Shown: positions 6,780-15,319, counted from the stretch's first letter. The stretch is 26,767 nucleotides of DNA from Spirochaetaceae bacterium (GCA_026710565.1 JAPOQV010000082.1:1-26767), one strand, 5' to 3'. Numbers and translations: made by a program. The notes: generated from the sequence alone by a model not told the origin.

Positions 6780-8437
6780 TACCGGACCGCTATCCTGACG
6801 GCGGCGCGAAGGCTCGCGACCGCGCTGGAGAACCGAAGGCAGGGATTGGGGATCTCGACCCCGAACCGCGGGCAGTAGACCGAGTCGTCTTCCGCCGCGT
6901 CCGCCCATCCCGACCAGTCGACCCGAACCCTCCCCACGGGAGTGCCTACCGTACAGGTATCGCGGTCCAGCTCCTCGATTCGGCAGTCCGGGTGGAAGTG
7001 CACGCGCGCCACCGATCGCACGGGTCGCGTCGAATCCACGCTGTCGGAGATGTCGAGTCGGCCGGCGGCGTGCCAACGAAAGGTCCTGGCATGCGTCGGC
7101 CGCCCCGGCAGATGGCGGTACCCGCCATGCCGCGCCGACAGCAGGAACCCGTCCGGGAGCTCCTGCCAGTCCACGTCCCGTGGCGCGCACCGCCGCCCGA
7201 CCCGAAACGCCGCCCACACCTCGACCTGATTCTGCCCTTCGATCTCCACCGTGTTGTGGGCACGCGTGGAGCGGCAGTAGTCGCGCATCGCGCCCGCCTC
7301 GTAGGTCGAGACGCCGCTGTCGACGACCACCCTGGCCCCGCGCAGGGACAGTTCGAACGAGAGCAGATCGGCATGCGCGTGGCCGGGCTGGTAGTCGGGA
7401 CCGATCGGCCCCGCGTCGCAGAGCACGTAGTGGCCGTCTGCGGTTCGCGCGCCGTAATAGCCGCTGTCGGCCAGGGCGAACGCGCCAACCGGCGGCTCTG
7501 GGGCGGTGTGCCGGGAGGAGTCCCCCCGATCGGCGTCCTCCTCCAGCGCGCTGTCGTTCACCAGCGCGATTCCGCCATCCGGATGGCAGAGATTGGCCAG
7601 CGCGGCTCTCACGCGTTCGATGCACGGTCGGACCAGTTGCTGGAGATCGCCGTTCCGCGTGGAGGCGAGCATCCGGAGCCCGTGCAGGATGCGCTGCTGG
7701 TACATCGGGGACCGCTCGAAGTGCCCGCCGTCCGCCAGCACCTGCTCGGGCAACTGGCGTTCAAGCACCTTGACGCCGGTCCGAAGCCACGACGCCGCCT
7801 GCGGATGGGCGAAGCAACTCCCCGCCAGCGCCAGCGCGACCCCGTTCTCGAACAGGTGATTGCCGAGCAGGTGCCACTCCAGGCGCCGTTGCAGATGGTT
7901 CGCCTGCTCGCGGACGCTCGACCACAGCGCGGCGGCGAACACGGCGTCCGCCAGCGTGCGCTCCCGGTCGCGGCCCAGGAACAGCGCGCACCAGTTGGCG
8001 AGCCGCAGCGACGTCGGGTACGGCTCCCAGCCGACCTGCCCGCGGCCGGGACCGTGACGCTCGATCCAATGGAGCGCCACGCGGCGCGCATCAGCGAACC
8101 CCAGGGACCAAAGGAAGTCGTGGTAGTGCAAGTGATAGCGCCACAGCAACGGCAGTTCCGCGACACCCCAGTCCGGCGGAAAGCCGATGGCCTCGGTCCG
8201 GTTCTGGAAGGTCAAGGAGCCCCCAAGGAGCGATGCTCGATGGTGTGCTCCGCCAGCCGGCGGCGATGGAACGTTCACGTCGCCCGCCCAGCGGATCTCC
8301 GGCATCCGCTCCGGCACCGCGGCGCGGCGGAATCCTGGCCGGTTACGCCGCAGCCGGTGGACCACCTGCCAGCCGGCCTGCCGCGGACGCAGATGACGAA
8401 TCGTCCGCAGGTAACGCCCGACCGCGGCAGTGTTCAC
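6779..8437 (-). CDS. Heparinase II/III-fold protein, no signal peptide
   Basis: This 552-residue protein has a heparinase II/III N-terminal (alpha/alpha)-barrel followed by a C-terminal beta-sandwich (PF16889 plus PF07940 type). Seen: WEPYPTSLRLANW near 137-149, NHLFENG at 193-199, GGHFERSPMYQQ near 237-248, the hallmark DYQPGHAHADLLSFEL near 348-363, and RSTRAHNTVEIEGQNQ near 389-404. Secreted relatives are polysaccharide lyases. This one starts with a basic, non-hydrophobic N-terminus, so it is probably cytoplasmic. Its fixed place between the bi-domain oxidoreductase and the WbuB-like transferase suggests a role in making or modifying the polymer rather than feeding on it. The start is GTG at 8437, 3 bases after the previous stop. 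Fold call confident; reaction unknown. Confidence 0.87.
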   Translation of the reverse strand: MNTAAVGRYLRTIRHLRPRQAGWQVVHRLRRNRPGFRRAAVPERMPEIRWAGDVNVPSPPAGGAHHRASLLGGSLTFQNRTEAIGFPPDWGVAELPLLWRYHLHYHDFLWSLGFADARRVALHWIERHGPGRGQVGWEPYPTSLRLANWCALFLGRDRERTLADAVFAAALWSSVREQANHLQRRLEWHLLGNHLFENGVALALAGSCFAHPQAASWLRTGVKVLERQLPEQVLADGGHFERSPMYQQRILHGLRMLASTRNGDLQQLVRPCIERVRAALANLCHPDGGIALVNDSALEEDADRGDSSRHTAPEPPVGAFALADSGYYGARTADGHYVLCDAGPIGPDYQPGHAHADLLSFELSLRGARVVVDSGVSTYEAGAMRDYCRSTRAHNTVEIEGQNQVEVWAAFRVGRRCAPRDVDWQELPDGFLLSARHGGYRHLPGRPTHARTFRWHAAGRLDISDSVDSTRPVRSVARVHFHPDCRIEELDRDTCTVGTPVGRVRVDWSGWADAAEDDSVYCPRFGVEIPNPCLRFSSAVASLRAAVRIAVR

Positions 8438-8440
8438 CGA

Positions 8441-10651
8441 TCACCCGACATCGACCATCGTGCCGGTTTCCAGACTGCGCAAGGCTCCAAAGCATACGCG
8501 ATGCGTGGCGGCGACATCCGTCCACGAAATCGGCCACGGACCGCCGTCACGGCACACGCTCAGGAAGGCATCGATCTCCTCCGCGAACCCCTTGGCCTGC
8601 TTGCCTCGGAGGCTCCGGCCCCCACCGTGGAAGCGGGTCGTGCGAAAGTCGTCCATGACGGCGTTCCTGCCGTCCGCGAAGACCTCGCACCGTTCCTTGC
8701 TCAGAGTCCGGTGTCCCAGAGCCAGGTACTGAATCGTGGCCAGCGAGCCGTCCACGTACCGGATCGTGATCACCGAGGAGTCCTGGGGAAGCACGTCCCG
8801 CGCGTCCGAGGCGATGCTGGTGGCCACGACCGAGACCGGACCGCTGCCGATCAGGACGCTGCAGAAGTCCACGAAGTGGCAGGCTTCGCCGATGATGCGC
8901 CCACCACCCTCCTCGGGATCATGCAGCCAGCTCTCGGCGGGGACCAAGCCGGCGTTGACGCGGTAGTTCACGACCATCGGGGTCCCGCGATCGCGGAACG
9001 CCTCCTGCAGCGCTCGGGCATGGGGCGAGAACCGGCGGTTGAAGCCCACCATCAGACAGGGCTCGAACCCGGCGACTCGCGCGTCCTGCAGCGCGCGCTC
9101 CACCTCGTCGAGTTCGCTCTCCCTGATGCACAGCGGTTTCTCGACGAAGACGTGCTTGCCGGCGCGCAACGCCGCGGCGACCAGCGACGCGTGGCTTCCA
9201 TGCCGCGTGGCGATGAACACGGCCTCGGTATCGGCACGCTCCAGCACCTCACCCGCATCCGTCGTGGCAACGGCGAACTTGAACCGCTCCGCCGTTTGCG
9301 CGGCACTCCTGCCCGTGCTCGTGCAGACCGCGGTCAGCCGAGCGCCCCCCGCCTTCGCGATCTGCGGCAACAGCACGCTGCGCGCGAAGCTGCCGGCGCC
9401 GATGAGCCCCACTCCGACATCACTCCCGCGCGACCCTTCCGCACGGTCCTCCGCACGACGCACGGTCCGCTCACAGGGGACGTCTCCGGGATACTCGAGC
9501 AGGATGCCCAAGTACCTGCGATCGAGCGTGCGCTCCGCCGGCAGCGTCCCTTCGATCAACGCATAGGCATCGAGCGCATCCGCGAACGGCAGGCGATGGG
9601 GGACCAACGCCGCCGGCGTCACCCGCTTCTGCTGCACCAGGTACAGGAAGCTCTCCAGGTTGCGCTGCTCGGTGAAGCGCACGTAGGGGAACGGATAGTC
9701 GTTGCCTCGTTCCTCGTAGTCGGGGTCGTAGCGTCCGGGGCCGTAGGACATGGCCAGGCGCAGATCGAGTTCCTTGCGGTAAAACGCATCACGGGGCACC
9801 TGCATGCCGACCAGGCCGACGGCCACCACCCGCCCCTTGTGGCGCGACAGCTCCGCCGCCTGCTCGATCGGCTGGCTGCTCGGGGTAGCTGCGGCGATGA
9901 TCACCGCATCCGCGCCGTGTCCGGCCGTGAAGGCCGCGCACGCCGTGCCGCCGTCCGAGCTCACCGCCATGTCGGCGCCCAGCGTGGCAGCAAGTGCGGC
10001 GCGCTCCTCGTCCGGGTCCACGCCAAGGACGGCGCAGCCGTTCGCTTTCAGGATCTGTACGGTCAACAGCCCGATCAGCCCCAGACCGATGACGACGACC
10101 CGCTCGCCGATGAGAGGCTGGGCCTGCCTCACCCCCTGCAGCGCGATCGCCCCGACGGTCGCGAATGCCGCGTCCGCGTACGACACCCCCTCCGGAATCC
10201 TCGCGCACAGGTTCCGCGGCACGAAGTTGAACTCCGCATGGCTGGCGTACCCCGCGCCCGCGATCGCCACCCGATCCCCCGGCTGCATCCCGGCGGCACT
10301 CCTCCCTGCCTCGACCACCTCTCCCGACGCCGAGTAGCCCAGTGGCACCGGTTCGTCCAGCTTGGCGAACACCTGCTCCGCGGTCGCCCGGAGGCCCCGC
10401 GCCCGCACCGTGTCGACCGCCTTCCTCACCAGATCCGGCCTGGCGCGCGCCTTCCCCAGCAGGCTCTTCTTCCCCAAGTCGAGCAGCATCTTCTCGGTCC
10501 CGGCCGAGATGACACTGGAGCGGGTCCTCACCAACACGCCCCCGGGCCCGCATGCCGGGACCGGCACGTCGGCCAGCCGCAACTCGCCCTTCCGCTGCGA
10601 TTGCAGAACCTGCCTCACTCCCTTGGACTCACTCTTAAGCAACCATTCCAC
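8441..10651 (-). CDS. Bi-domain oxidoreductase (zinc-free MDR fused to Gfo/Idh/MocA)
   Basis: This 736-residue fusion has two dehydrogenase units. Residues about 12-385 are a medium-chain dehydrogenase with an NAD(P) site VVIGLGLIGLLTVQ near 187-199. In place of the zinc-binding GHE motif there is GYSASGEVVEAG near 105-116, so catalytic zinc is probably absent. Residues about 412-736 are a Gfo/Idh/MocA oxidoreductase with VGLIGAGSFARS near 414-425, FVEKPLCI near 497, and a GGGRIIGEACHFVDF segment. The pairing with a heparinase-fold protein is recurrent in polysaccharide loci, but the reaction is not established; it may oxidise or epimerise a sugar at the nucleotide or lipid-linked level. GTG at 10651 has GGGAG seven bases upstream. 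A second GTG at 10618 matches where most relatives start. Confidence 0.88.
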   Translation of the reverse strand: MEWLLKSESKGVRQVLQSQRKGELRLADVPVPACGPGGVLVRTRSSVISAGTEKMLLDLGKKSLLGKARARPDLVRKAVDTVRARGLRATAEQVFAKLDEPVPLGYSASGEVVEAGRSAAGMQPGDRVAIAGAGYASHAEFNFVPRNLCARIPEGVSYADAAFATVGAIALQGVRQAQPLIGERVVVIGLGLIGLLTVQILKANGCAVLGVDPDEERAALAATLGADMAVSSDGGTACAAFTAGHGADAVIIAAATPSSQPIEQAAELSRHKGRVVAVGLVGMQVPRDAFYRKELDLRLAMSYGPGRYDPDYEERGNDYPFPYVRFTEQRNLESFLYLVQQKRVTPAALVPHRLPFADALDAYALIEGTLPAERTLDRRYLGILLEYPGDVPCERTVRRAEDRAEGSRGSDVGVGLIGAGSFARSVLLPQIAKAGGARLTAVCTSTGRSAAQTAERFKFAVATTDAGEVLERADTEAVFIATRHGSHASLVAAALRAGKHVFVEKPLCIRESELDEVERALQDARVAGFEPCLMVGFNRRFSPHARALQEAFRDRGTPMVVNYRVNAGLVPAESWLHDPEEGGGRIIGEACHFVDFCSVLIGSGPVSVVATSIASDARDVLPQDSSVITIRYVDGSLATIQYLALGHRTLSKERCEVFADGRNAVMDDFRTTRFHGGGRSLRGKQAKGFAEEIDAFLSVCRDGGPWPISWTDVAATHRVCFGALRSLETGTMVDVG

Positions 10652-10768
10652 ACCGTTGCTCCCACTTCAATCTCTCGCTACGATCCAAGCCCATCACTCC
10701 TTGCGGATTGCGGCAAACCCCTGTTTCCGGGAAACCGAGCCCATCCGCAAAGGCCTGCGGAGAAGAGT
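10652..10768. promoter_or_regulatory. Divergent intergenic region with inverted repeats
   Basis: This is the 117-base gap between the oxidoreductase gene (leftward) and the methyltransferase gene (rightward). It is the only divergent spacer inside the cluster and must hold the methyltransferase promoter. Symmetries seen: TTGCGGAT (10701-10708) is repeated inverted as ATCCGCAA (10743-10750); GTTTCC-G-GGAAAC occupies 10723-10735; CCGCA/TGCGG (10745-10760) reaches the first bases of the methyltransferase Shine-Dalgarno GGAG (10759-10762). The last hairpin could affect ribosome access. No confident -35/-10 pair was found on either strand, so regulatory function is inferred from position. Confidence 0.4.
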
Positions 10769-11560
10769 GTGCTCGACGACTATCTGTCCGGCGCCAAGCT
10801 ATACGGCGACGACTTCGACCTGCCACGCATAAAGCGCTGGTACGATGAAGAGACAGAAGGGTACTCCCTTCTTGTAAGGCGGAATGCCGATTATAGGTAC
10901 GTGTACCACTCTCTCGACCATCACTACGGCTACCGTCACACGGCACTACACTCTTCTTCCAGTGCATTGGGAATCGGGAGTGCTTTCGGCGACGAGCTGC
11001 TACCCGTGACCGACAGGTTAACCGACGTCGTTATTCTCGAGCCGTCCAAGTGGCTTGCTGCTCACACGAGAATAGCCAAAGCAACCTACGTCACACCCAA
11101 CGTGACCGGCGAGATCGCACTGCCAGACGACACCTTTGATCTCATTACCTGCCTTGGCGTTCTCCATCACATCCCGAATGTGTCACTTGTACTCCGTGAA
11201 CTCTTTAGATGTCTCCGGCCGCGTGGATATATGCTATTGCGCGAGCCGATAGTATCGCAGGGAGACTGGCGGAAACCGAGACCGGGCCTCACCAAGAACG
11301 AGCGAGGTATCCCGTTGACCATCTTGGATGGAATGTTAGCTTCAACAGGATACGAGGTCGTCGCCCGTCACTTGTGGGACTTCTCTCCTCTGTCCCGATT
11401 GTGCAAAACGCTTGGAGTCGAGACGTACAACAGGAAGATGATCGTGCTCATTGATCGGTTCATGTCGAGCTTGTTCGGATTCAACACTCGCTATCACCGC
11501 GTTCGGATATGGCACAAATTCGGACCATCTGCAGCATACTATGTACTCACCAAGACGTGA
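10769..11560 (+). CDS. Class I SAM-dependent methyltransferase
   Basis: This 263-residue methyltransferase is the only plus-strand gene inside the polysaccharide run. Seen: a motif-I region ALGIGSAFGDELLPV near residue 70, an acidic end of strand 2 (VVILEPS), and the post-motif DLITCLGVLHHIPNVS, followed by RGYMLLREP, all typical of class I enzymes. It could O- or N-methylate a sugar of the repeat unit; the acceptor is unknown. The GTG start at 10769 is chosen because GGAG lies six bases upstream and the family-like sequence begins there, although the frame is open far upstream as an artefact of GC-rich antisense. It is visibly less GC-rich than the genes at 3-10.6 kb and ends 15 bases from the hisF-like stop, tail to tail, with no terminator between. 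It looks like an insertion into an older operon. Confidence 0.82.
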   Translation: MLDDYLSGAKLYGDDFDLPRIKRWYDEETEGYSLLVRRNADYRYVYHSLDHHYGYRHTALHSSSSALGIGSAFGDELLPVTDRLTDVVILEPSKWLAAHTRIAKATYVTPNVTGEIALPDDTFDLITCLGVLHHIPNVSLVLRELFRCLRPRGYMLLREPIVSQGDWRKPRPGLTKNERGIPLTILDGMLASTGYEVVARHLWDFSPLSRLCKTLGVETYNRKMIVLIDRFMSSLFGFNTRYHRVRIWHKFGPSAAYYVLTKT

Positions 11561-11575
11561 TCCTGCTGTACGCTC

Positions 11576-12364
11576 TCATCGCCTCGCATCGCCGGCCGCT
11601 CTGCGGAGAATTCCCTCTTTCTCTTCGCCTGACGGGTAGTTGACCAACACGGCTCGATACTTTCCCTTGAACACGAACAGACTTCCGGCACCCGCGCCGA
11701 TGACTCCGAATTCCCCGATGAGGGATGCGATGTCCTCAAGGCTGCCGGCGCCGCCCACCGCGGTGATGGGCAACGACGTCGCATCCCGCACTCTTCGCAC
11801 AGCCTCCAGGTCGTAGCCCCCCATCGTCCCGTCACGATCGACCGAGTTGATCACGATCTCTCCCGCTCCGAGCCTTTCGCAGGTCACCGCGAACTCGACC
11901 GGCGACAGACCGGTCGCGCGCCGGCCGTTGTGCGTAACGACCTCGCTTCTGTGCAGCAACCCCCGCCTCTTGACGTCCATCACGACGACGATGCTCTGAC
12001 TTCCGACCCGCACTGCCCCGTCGCGCACGATCCCGGGATTCGCCGCGGCCGCAGCCGAGATCGCGATCTTCTCCACTCCGAGACCGACGATGCGTTGAAT
12101 CTGCTCAACGGTCCTCACTCCACCCCCGTAGCACAACGGCATCCGGCACTCCACCGCGAGGTGCTCGATCAGTCGGTAATCCGGCTCGCGGCTTTCCACG
12201 GTCGCGTCGATGTCGTACACCGCCAGCTCGTCCACCTCCTTCTCGTTGAAGATACGCACCGTGTTCAGCGGATCCCCAACGTACTTCGGGCTTCCGAACC
12301 GAACCGTCTTCACCAGCCCACCGTTCCTGACCAGCAGACAGGGAATGATCCTGGGACGCAGCAT
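11576..12364 (-). CDS. HisF-like subunit of the acetamidino-forming enzyme (HisF2/WbuZ type)
   Basis: This 262-residue TIM-barrel protein is related to imidazole-glycerol-phosphate synthase HisF but belongs to the polysaccharide branch. The usual CLDV at the first strand is CLLVRNGGLVKT, so the Asp needed for histidine synthesis is replaced. KYVGDPLNTVRIFNEKEVDEL and DIDAT further mark the branch. Phosphate-binding glycines remain (CYGGGVRT, AVGGAGS). By analogy with Pseudomonas HisF2 and E. coli O145 WbuZ it would receive ammonia from the HisH-like subunit and work with the WbpG-like protein to turn an N-acetyl group into acetamidino. ATG at 12364 lies three bases after the hisH-like stop. 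There is no sign of a histidine operon nearby, which argues against a housekeeping role. Confidence 0.88.
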   Translation of the reverse strand: MLRPRIIPCLLVRNGGLVKTVRFGSPKYVGDPLNTVRIFNEKEVDELAVYDIDATVESREPDYRLIEHLAVECRMPLCYGGGVRTVEQIQRIVGLGVEKIAISAAAAANPGIVRDGAVRVGSQSIVVVMDVKRRGLLHRSEVVTHNGRRATGLSPVEFAVTCERLGAGEIVINSVDRDGTMGGYDLEAVRRVRDATSLPITAVGGAGSLEDIASLIGEFGVIGAGAGSLFVFKGKYRAVLVNYPSGEEKEGILRRAAGDARR

Positions 12365-12367
12365 GCT

Positions 12368-12979
12368 CTAGATCGCGGCGAAGTTCTGCAGCAGCTTCAC
12401 GCCCCACGCATGACTCTTTTCCGGGTGGAACTGGACCCCGAAAATGTTTTCCGACCGCACCGCGGAGGCGAACATGCCGTGGTAGTCGGTGCTCCCCAGA
12501 ACCACGTCATCGTCGCGCGGGTCCATGTGGTAAGAGTGCAGGAAATAGTACCGCGGCTCGTCGATGCCCCGAAACAGGTGCTGCGAGTCGCGCGGCACCA
12601 CGTCGTTCCAGCCCATGTGCGGAAGGCGCATGGCCTGCTCGCCGCCGGGGTCATCGAATCGCCTGACCTCCTCGTCGATCCAGCCCAATCCGGGCCGCTC
12701 CCCCTCGTCGCTTCGCGTGGCCATCATCTGCATGCCCACGCACACCCCCAGCACCGGCCGCCTTCTCACCAGCACCAGCTCGTTCAGACAGTCGATCATG
12801 CCCGACGCGCCAAGCCGCTCCATCGCCCAGTCGAACGCCCCCACGCCTGGCAAAATGATCTTGTCGGCCGCAGCCAACCCATCGGCGGACGACACCAACG
12901 CAGCCGCCACCTTAATCCGCTCGTAGATGTTGACAAAGGCCCGCACGTTGCCCAGTCCATAGTCCACAATCGCGATCAT
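12368..12979 (-). CDS. HisH-like glutamine amidotransferase (HisH2/WbuY type)
   Basis: This 203-residue class I glutamine amidotransferase releases ammonia from glutamine for the HisF-like partner. The triad is visible: Cys80 in LGVCVGMQ, and His185 and Glu187 in FGVQFHPEKSHAWG. Other family landmarks are IVDYGLGNV at the N-terminus, LPGVGAFD near 43-50, and MGWNDV in the middle. ATG at 12979 overlaps the wbpG-like stop as ATGA, indicating coupled translation. The HisH2 group is separate from histidine biosynthesis by context: it lies between the HisF-like and WbpG-like genes, the same trio as wbpG-hisH2-hisF2 and wbuX-wbuY-wbuZ. The frame is open upstream, but only as a shadow of the wbpG-like gene. 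Confidence 0.9.
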   Translation of the reverse strand: MIAIVDYGLGNVRAFVNIYERIKVAAALVSSADGLAAADKIILPGVGAFDWAMERLGASGMIDCLNELVLVRRRPVLGVCVGMQMMATRSDEGERPGLGWIDEEVRRFDDPGGEQAMRLPHMGWNDVVPRDSQHLFRGIDEPRYYFLHSYHMDPRDDDVVLGSTDYHGMFASAVRSENIFGVQFHPEKSHAWGVKLLQNFAAI

Positions 12980-14151
12980 CTCTTGCCGCCCTTCTCCATG
13001 CGCAGCCTTCTCATCACCCAACCGCCGACCTGATACAGTCGGTGCTGGGAGCGGTAGTCCCGAAACGACCTGCGCGGCGCATCCAGGTAGCTCCGCAGCT
13101 CGTCCACGGGGATCGCCAGCTTGTTGGCGACGTACTGCATCTCCGAGTCGACATCCATGTCCGCATACGGCGGCCGCTGCAGCTCGGCGAGCGCCTCCTC
13201 CCGGCCCATCTGACCCGTGAGAATCAAGCTCGAGAACTGCACTTTCCGCGTGTCGTAGCCGAACCGAACAGGTAGCCAATAGCCCTCGTAGAAGCGCGTA
13301 AAGCGCGATTCGAAGTGTTTCTGCCGGTAGTGCTGCCATCCGAACCGCCGCTGCAGCAAGTCGACGGCCTCCGCCTTGCGGTAGCAAACATGGTTCAGAG
13401 GCCGAACGACTTTGACGCCCTTCACGTACGGCAGGTACACTTTGTGCCTGAGAATGGTGGTCAACGGAAACGTCCGCAGTGGGGTCGTACCGAAGCGGCG
13501 GTGAATGTCGCGAAGCTGGATCGAGTCCGACTGATAGTACATCCATTCGACGGGGTTGCGGATGCACTCGGTAGCATAGTTCGCACCGGTGAGGATATAC
13601 CGCACCCTGTGCTCCTTCGCGAACTTGTACATCGTGGCGAAGAACGCATGGTCCTGCGGCGTGTCGATATGCGGTACGCCGGACTTGAAAAACGACAATT
13701 GCAGGTCACGCATCTCCGCCCAGTCGATGACCTCCGTGTACAGATCCAGGCCCAGGCCATCGATGATCCGCTCGATGTTGTTGACCGCGATCTGCGTGTT
13801 CCATCCCGCGTCCACGTGGAACACCAGGGGGCGCAGACCGAATCTCTCCTTTGCGCAATAGGTGAGGTAGGAGCTGTCTGCGCCCCCGCTCATCCCGATG
13901 ATGCAATCGAAGTCCCTTCCTCTGCCTTCACGGGAGATCCGCTCCACAAGCGTCTCCACCGCCTCCTCATCACCCCGCTCCGGATCCCAGTGCGGCAGAA
14001 TGTCCCGCGAGTACGTCCGGCAGTGGTCACAGACCCCGCTGTCGTCGAAGCTGATCTGCGCGTCGGTGGTGTCCATCACGCAGTCCGTGCACCGCTGATA
14101 CGTTCGGTCGTCGCAGGTCGCAGGGAGCGCGTTCTCTGGTTCCAGGTGCAA
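12976..14151 (-). CDS. wbpG: N-acetyl sugar amidotransferase (WbpG/WbuX/PseA-like)
   Basis: This 391-residue PP-loop enzyme activates an acetamido group with ATP so that ammonia can form an acetamidino group. Seen: an N-terminal zinc-like knuckle with Cys21 and Cys24 (RCTDCVMDTTD) and Cys41 and Cys44 (GVCDHC), the PP-loop MSGGADSSYL near 87-96, then TGANYATE and PLNHVCYRKAEA typical of the family (TIGR03573). It is the catalytic core of the trio with the HisH- and HisF-like genes that follow. The start is an unusual TTG at 14151, supported by AGGA seven bases upstream that overlaps the TGA of the preceding glycosyltransferase gene; no later Met would keep the Cys cluster. Substrate unknown: in Pseudomonas it is a 3-acetamido uronate, in E. 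coli O145 probably FucNAc. Confidence 0.9.
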   Translation of the reverse strand: MHLEPENALPATCDDRTYQRCTDCVMDTTDAQISFDDSGVCDHCRTYSRDILPHWDPERGDEEAVETLVERISREGRGRDFDCIIGMSGGADSSYLTYCAKERFGLRPLVFHVDAGWNTQIAVNNIERIIDGLGLDLYTEVIDWAEMRDLQLSFFKSGVPHIDTPQDHAFFATMYKFAKEHRVRYILTGANYATECIRNPVEWMYYQSDSIQLRDIHRRFGTTPLRTFPLTTILRHKVYLPYVKGVKVVRPLNHVCYRKAEAVDLLQRRFGWQHYRQKHFESRFTRFYEGYWLPVRFGYDTRKVQFSSLILTGQMGREEALAELQRPPYADMDVDSEMQYVANKLAIPVDELRSYLDAPRRSFRDYRSQHRLYQVGGWVMRRLRMEKGGKR

Positions 14152-14161
14152 GATCGTGTCC

Positions 14162-15319
14162 TCAGTTTCGCGCCGACCGGGCGTACTGGGCCGCGCGGGT
14201 GATTTGACTGACCATGTTACTCGTAGTCCAGAGGCTCCGGACCGCCTGCCGGCTCGCGGACGCCATCGCCTCGCACCGCTCCGGATCGCAGCGGAGGGCT
14301 TCCAGTGCTATCCTGAAGTTCTCAAGAGCGGGGCCGGAAACATGCCCCCCCGTACCCCCTTTTCGCACCAGATCGTACTCCGTGCCATCGGCTTGGTGTA
14401 CGACGACCGGCAAGCCAAACGCCATCGCTTCGGAAATCACGATCCCGCCCCGGCCGGGAATCAACAGGACATCGGCGGCACGGTAGTACAGAGGAAGTGC
14501 TTCCGTGACCTTCCCCACAAGGTAGACATTCGACAGTCCTTCTGTCGACACTCGCGTCCGCAAGTGCTCCAGAAGCTCGCCGTCTCCCGCAAGGACGAAG
14601 CTGCAGCGATCTGGCCCACTCTGCGCGGCAAGGTCTATGAGCAAGTCCGGGCGCTTGTTCACGCTCAGCGTGCCGACGTATAATGCCGTGAACCGATCCG
14701 GCAGACCCAGTTTGCGGCGGGCCTCCGCCGGGGTTGCTTCCAAGGCGCTCGACAGCTTGTCGTATCTCTCCACATCCCCGACGTTCGTCGCAACGAAGAC
14801 CTTGTGCGGATCCTCGCCAAGCTCCGTCAGACAGTCCTTGCTGAACGAGGAGTAGACCAGGAAGGCGTCGAAGTGCCTGCGAAAGTGTGCTTTCACAGCG
14901 GCGAGGGCGCCTCGCTTTGTCAGCGACTTGCCAGGCAATGTAATGAAACACCAATGGATCAGCGCCGTGGCTCTGGCGTAGCGGGCTCGATAGTAGATCG
15001 CCTGCAAGTAGCCGAGAAAGTGACTCTCGCCCTCGCAGAGGATGATCGACGGTCGGAATCTCCTGAGTTCCCCGACCAGGCCGATGTGAAGAGGAAGGAT
15101 GCGACGTCCGAAGCGGACGAATCTTGTCGGCAGCCGCGTGACGGGAACGCGATCGAGGTCGCGTGCGCTGCGAACCTTGCTGTGCGGCATGTCTCCGCCG
15201 ATGAACAACCTCATCTCGACGTTCTCCGCTGCCGAGAGGGCGGAGAACAGGCTCACCCGGTAATCAGGGCAAACACGCTGCAGCACTGCCAGGCGCAGAC
15301 GACTGTCCGGATCGGTCAT
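14162..15319 (-). CDS. Glycosyltransferase family 4
   Basis: This 385-residue GT-B transferase has a variable N-terminal acceptor half (RLAVLQRVCPDYRVSLFSAL at the start is typical of transferases in O-antigen loci) and a GT4 donor half. Seen: ALYVGTLSVNKRPDLLIDL near residue 215, FVLAGDGE near 245, and the EX7E-like donor loop GGIVISEAMAFGLPVVVHQ near 305-323. It is expected at the inner face of the membrane, adding one sugar to the lipid-linked repeat; donor and acceptor cannot be read from sequence. ATG at 15319 overlaps the flippase stop as ATGA. The stop is directly followed by the wbpG-like gene, whose Shine-Dalgarno it contains. Confidence 0.86.
   Translation of the reverse strand: MTDPDSRLRLAVLQRVCPDYRVSLFSALSAAENVEMRLFIGGDMPHSKVRSARDLDRVPVTRLPTRFVRFGRRILPLHIGLVGELRRFRPSIILCEGESHFLGYLQAIYYRARYARATALIHWCFITLPGKSLTKRGALAAVKAHFRRHFDAFLVYSSFSKDCLTELGEDPHKVFVATNVGDVERYDKLSSALEATPAEARRKLGLPDRFTALYVGTLSVNKRPDLLIDLAAQSGPDRCSFVLAGDGELLEHLRTRVSTEGLSNVYLVGKVTEALPLYYRAADVLLIPGRGGIVISEAMAFGLPVVVHQADGTEYDLVRKGGTGGHVSGPALENFRIALEALRCDPERCEAMASASRQAVRSLWTTSNMVSQITRAAQYARSARN

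Noticed and set aside
6725..11560. A plus-strand open frame of about 1,611 codons
   Set aside because: Most of it is antisense to the WbuB-like, heparinase-fold and bi-domain genes and is rich in Arg, His, Pro and Val, as expected from GC-rich antisense. Only the last 263 codons (10769-11560) encode a recognisable protein.
11576..12979. Housekeeping hisH and hisF of histidine biosynthesis
   Set aside because: The HisF-like protein lacks the usual N-terminal catalytic Asp (CLLV instead of CLDV), and the genes are coupled to a WbpG-like enzyme with no other his genes nearby.
12980..13567. Upstream extension of the HisH-like frame
   Set aside because: It lies entirely within the wbpG-like gene in another frame; the ATG at 12979 with ATGA overlap is the natural start.
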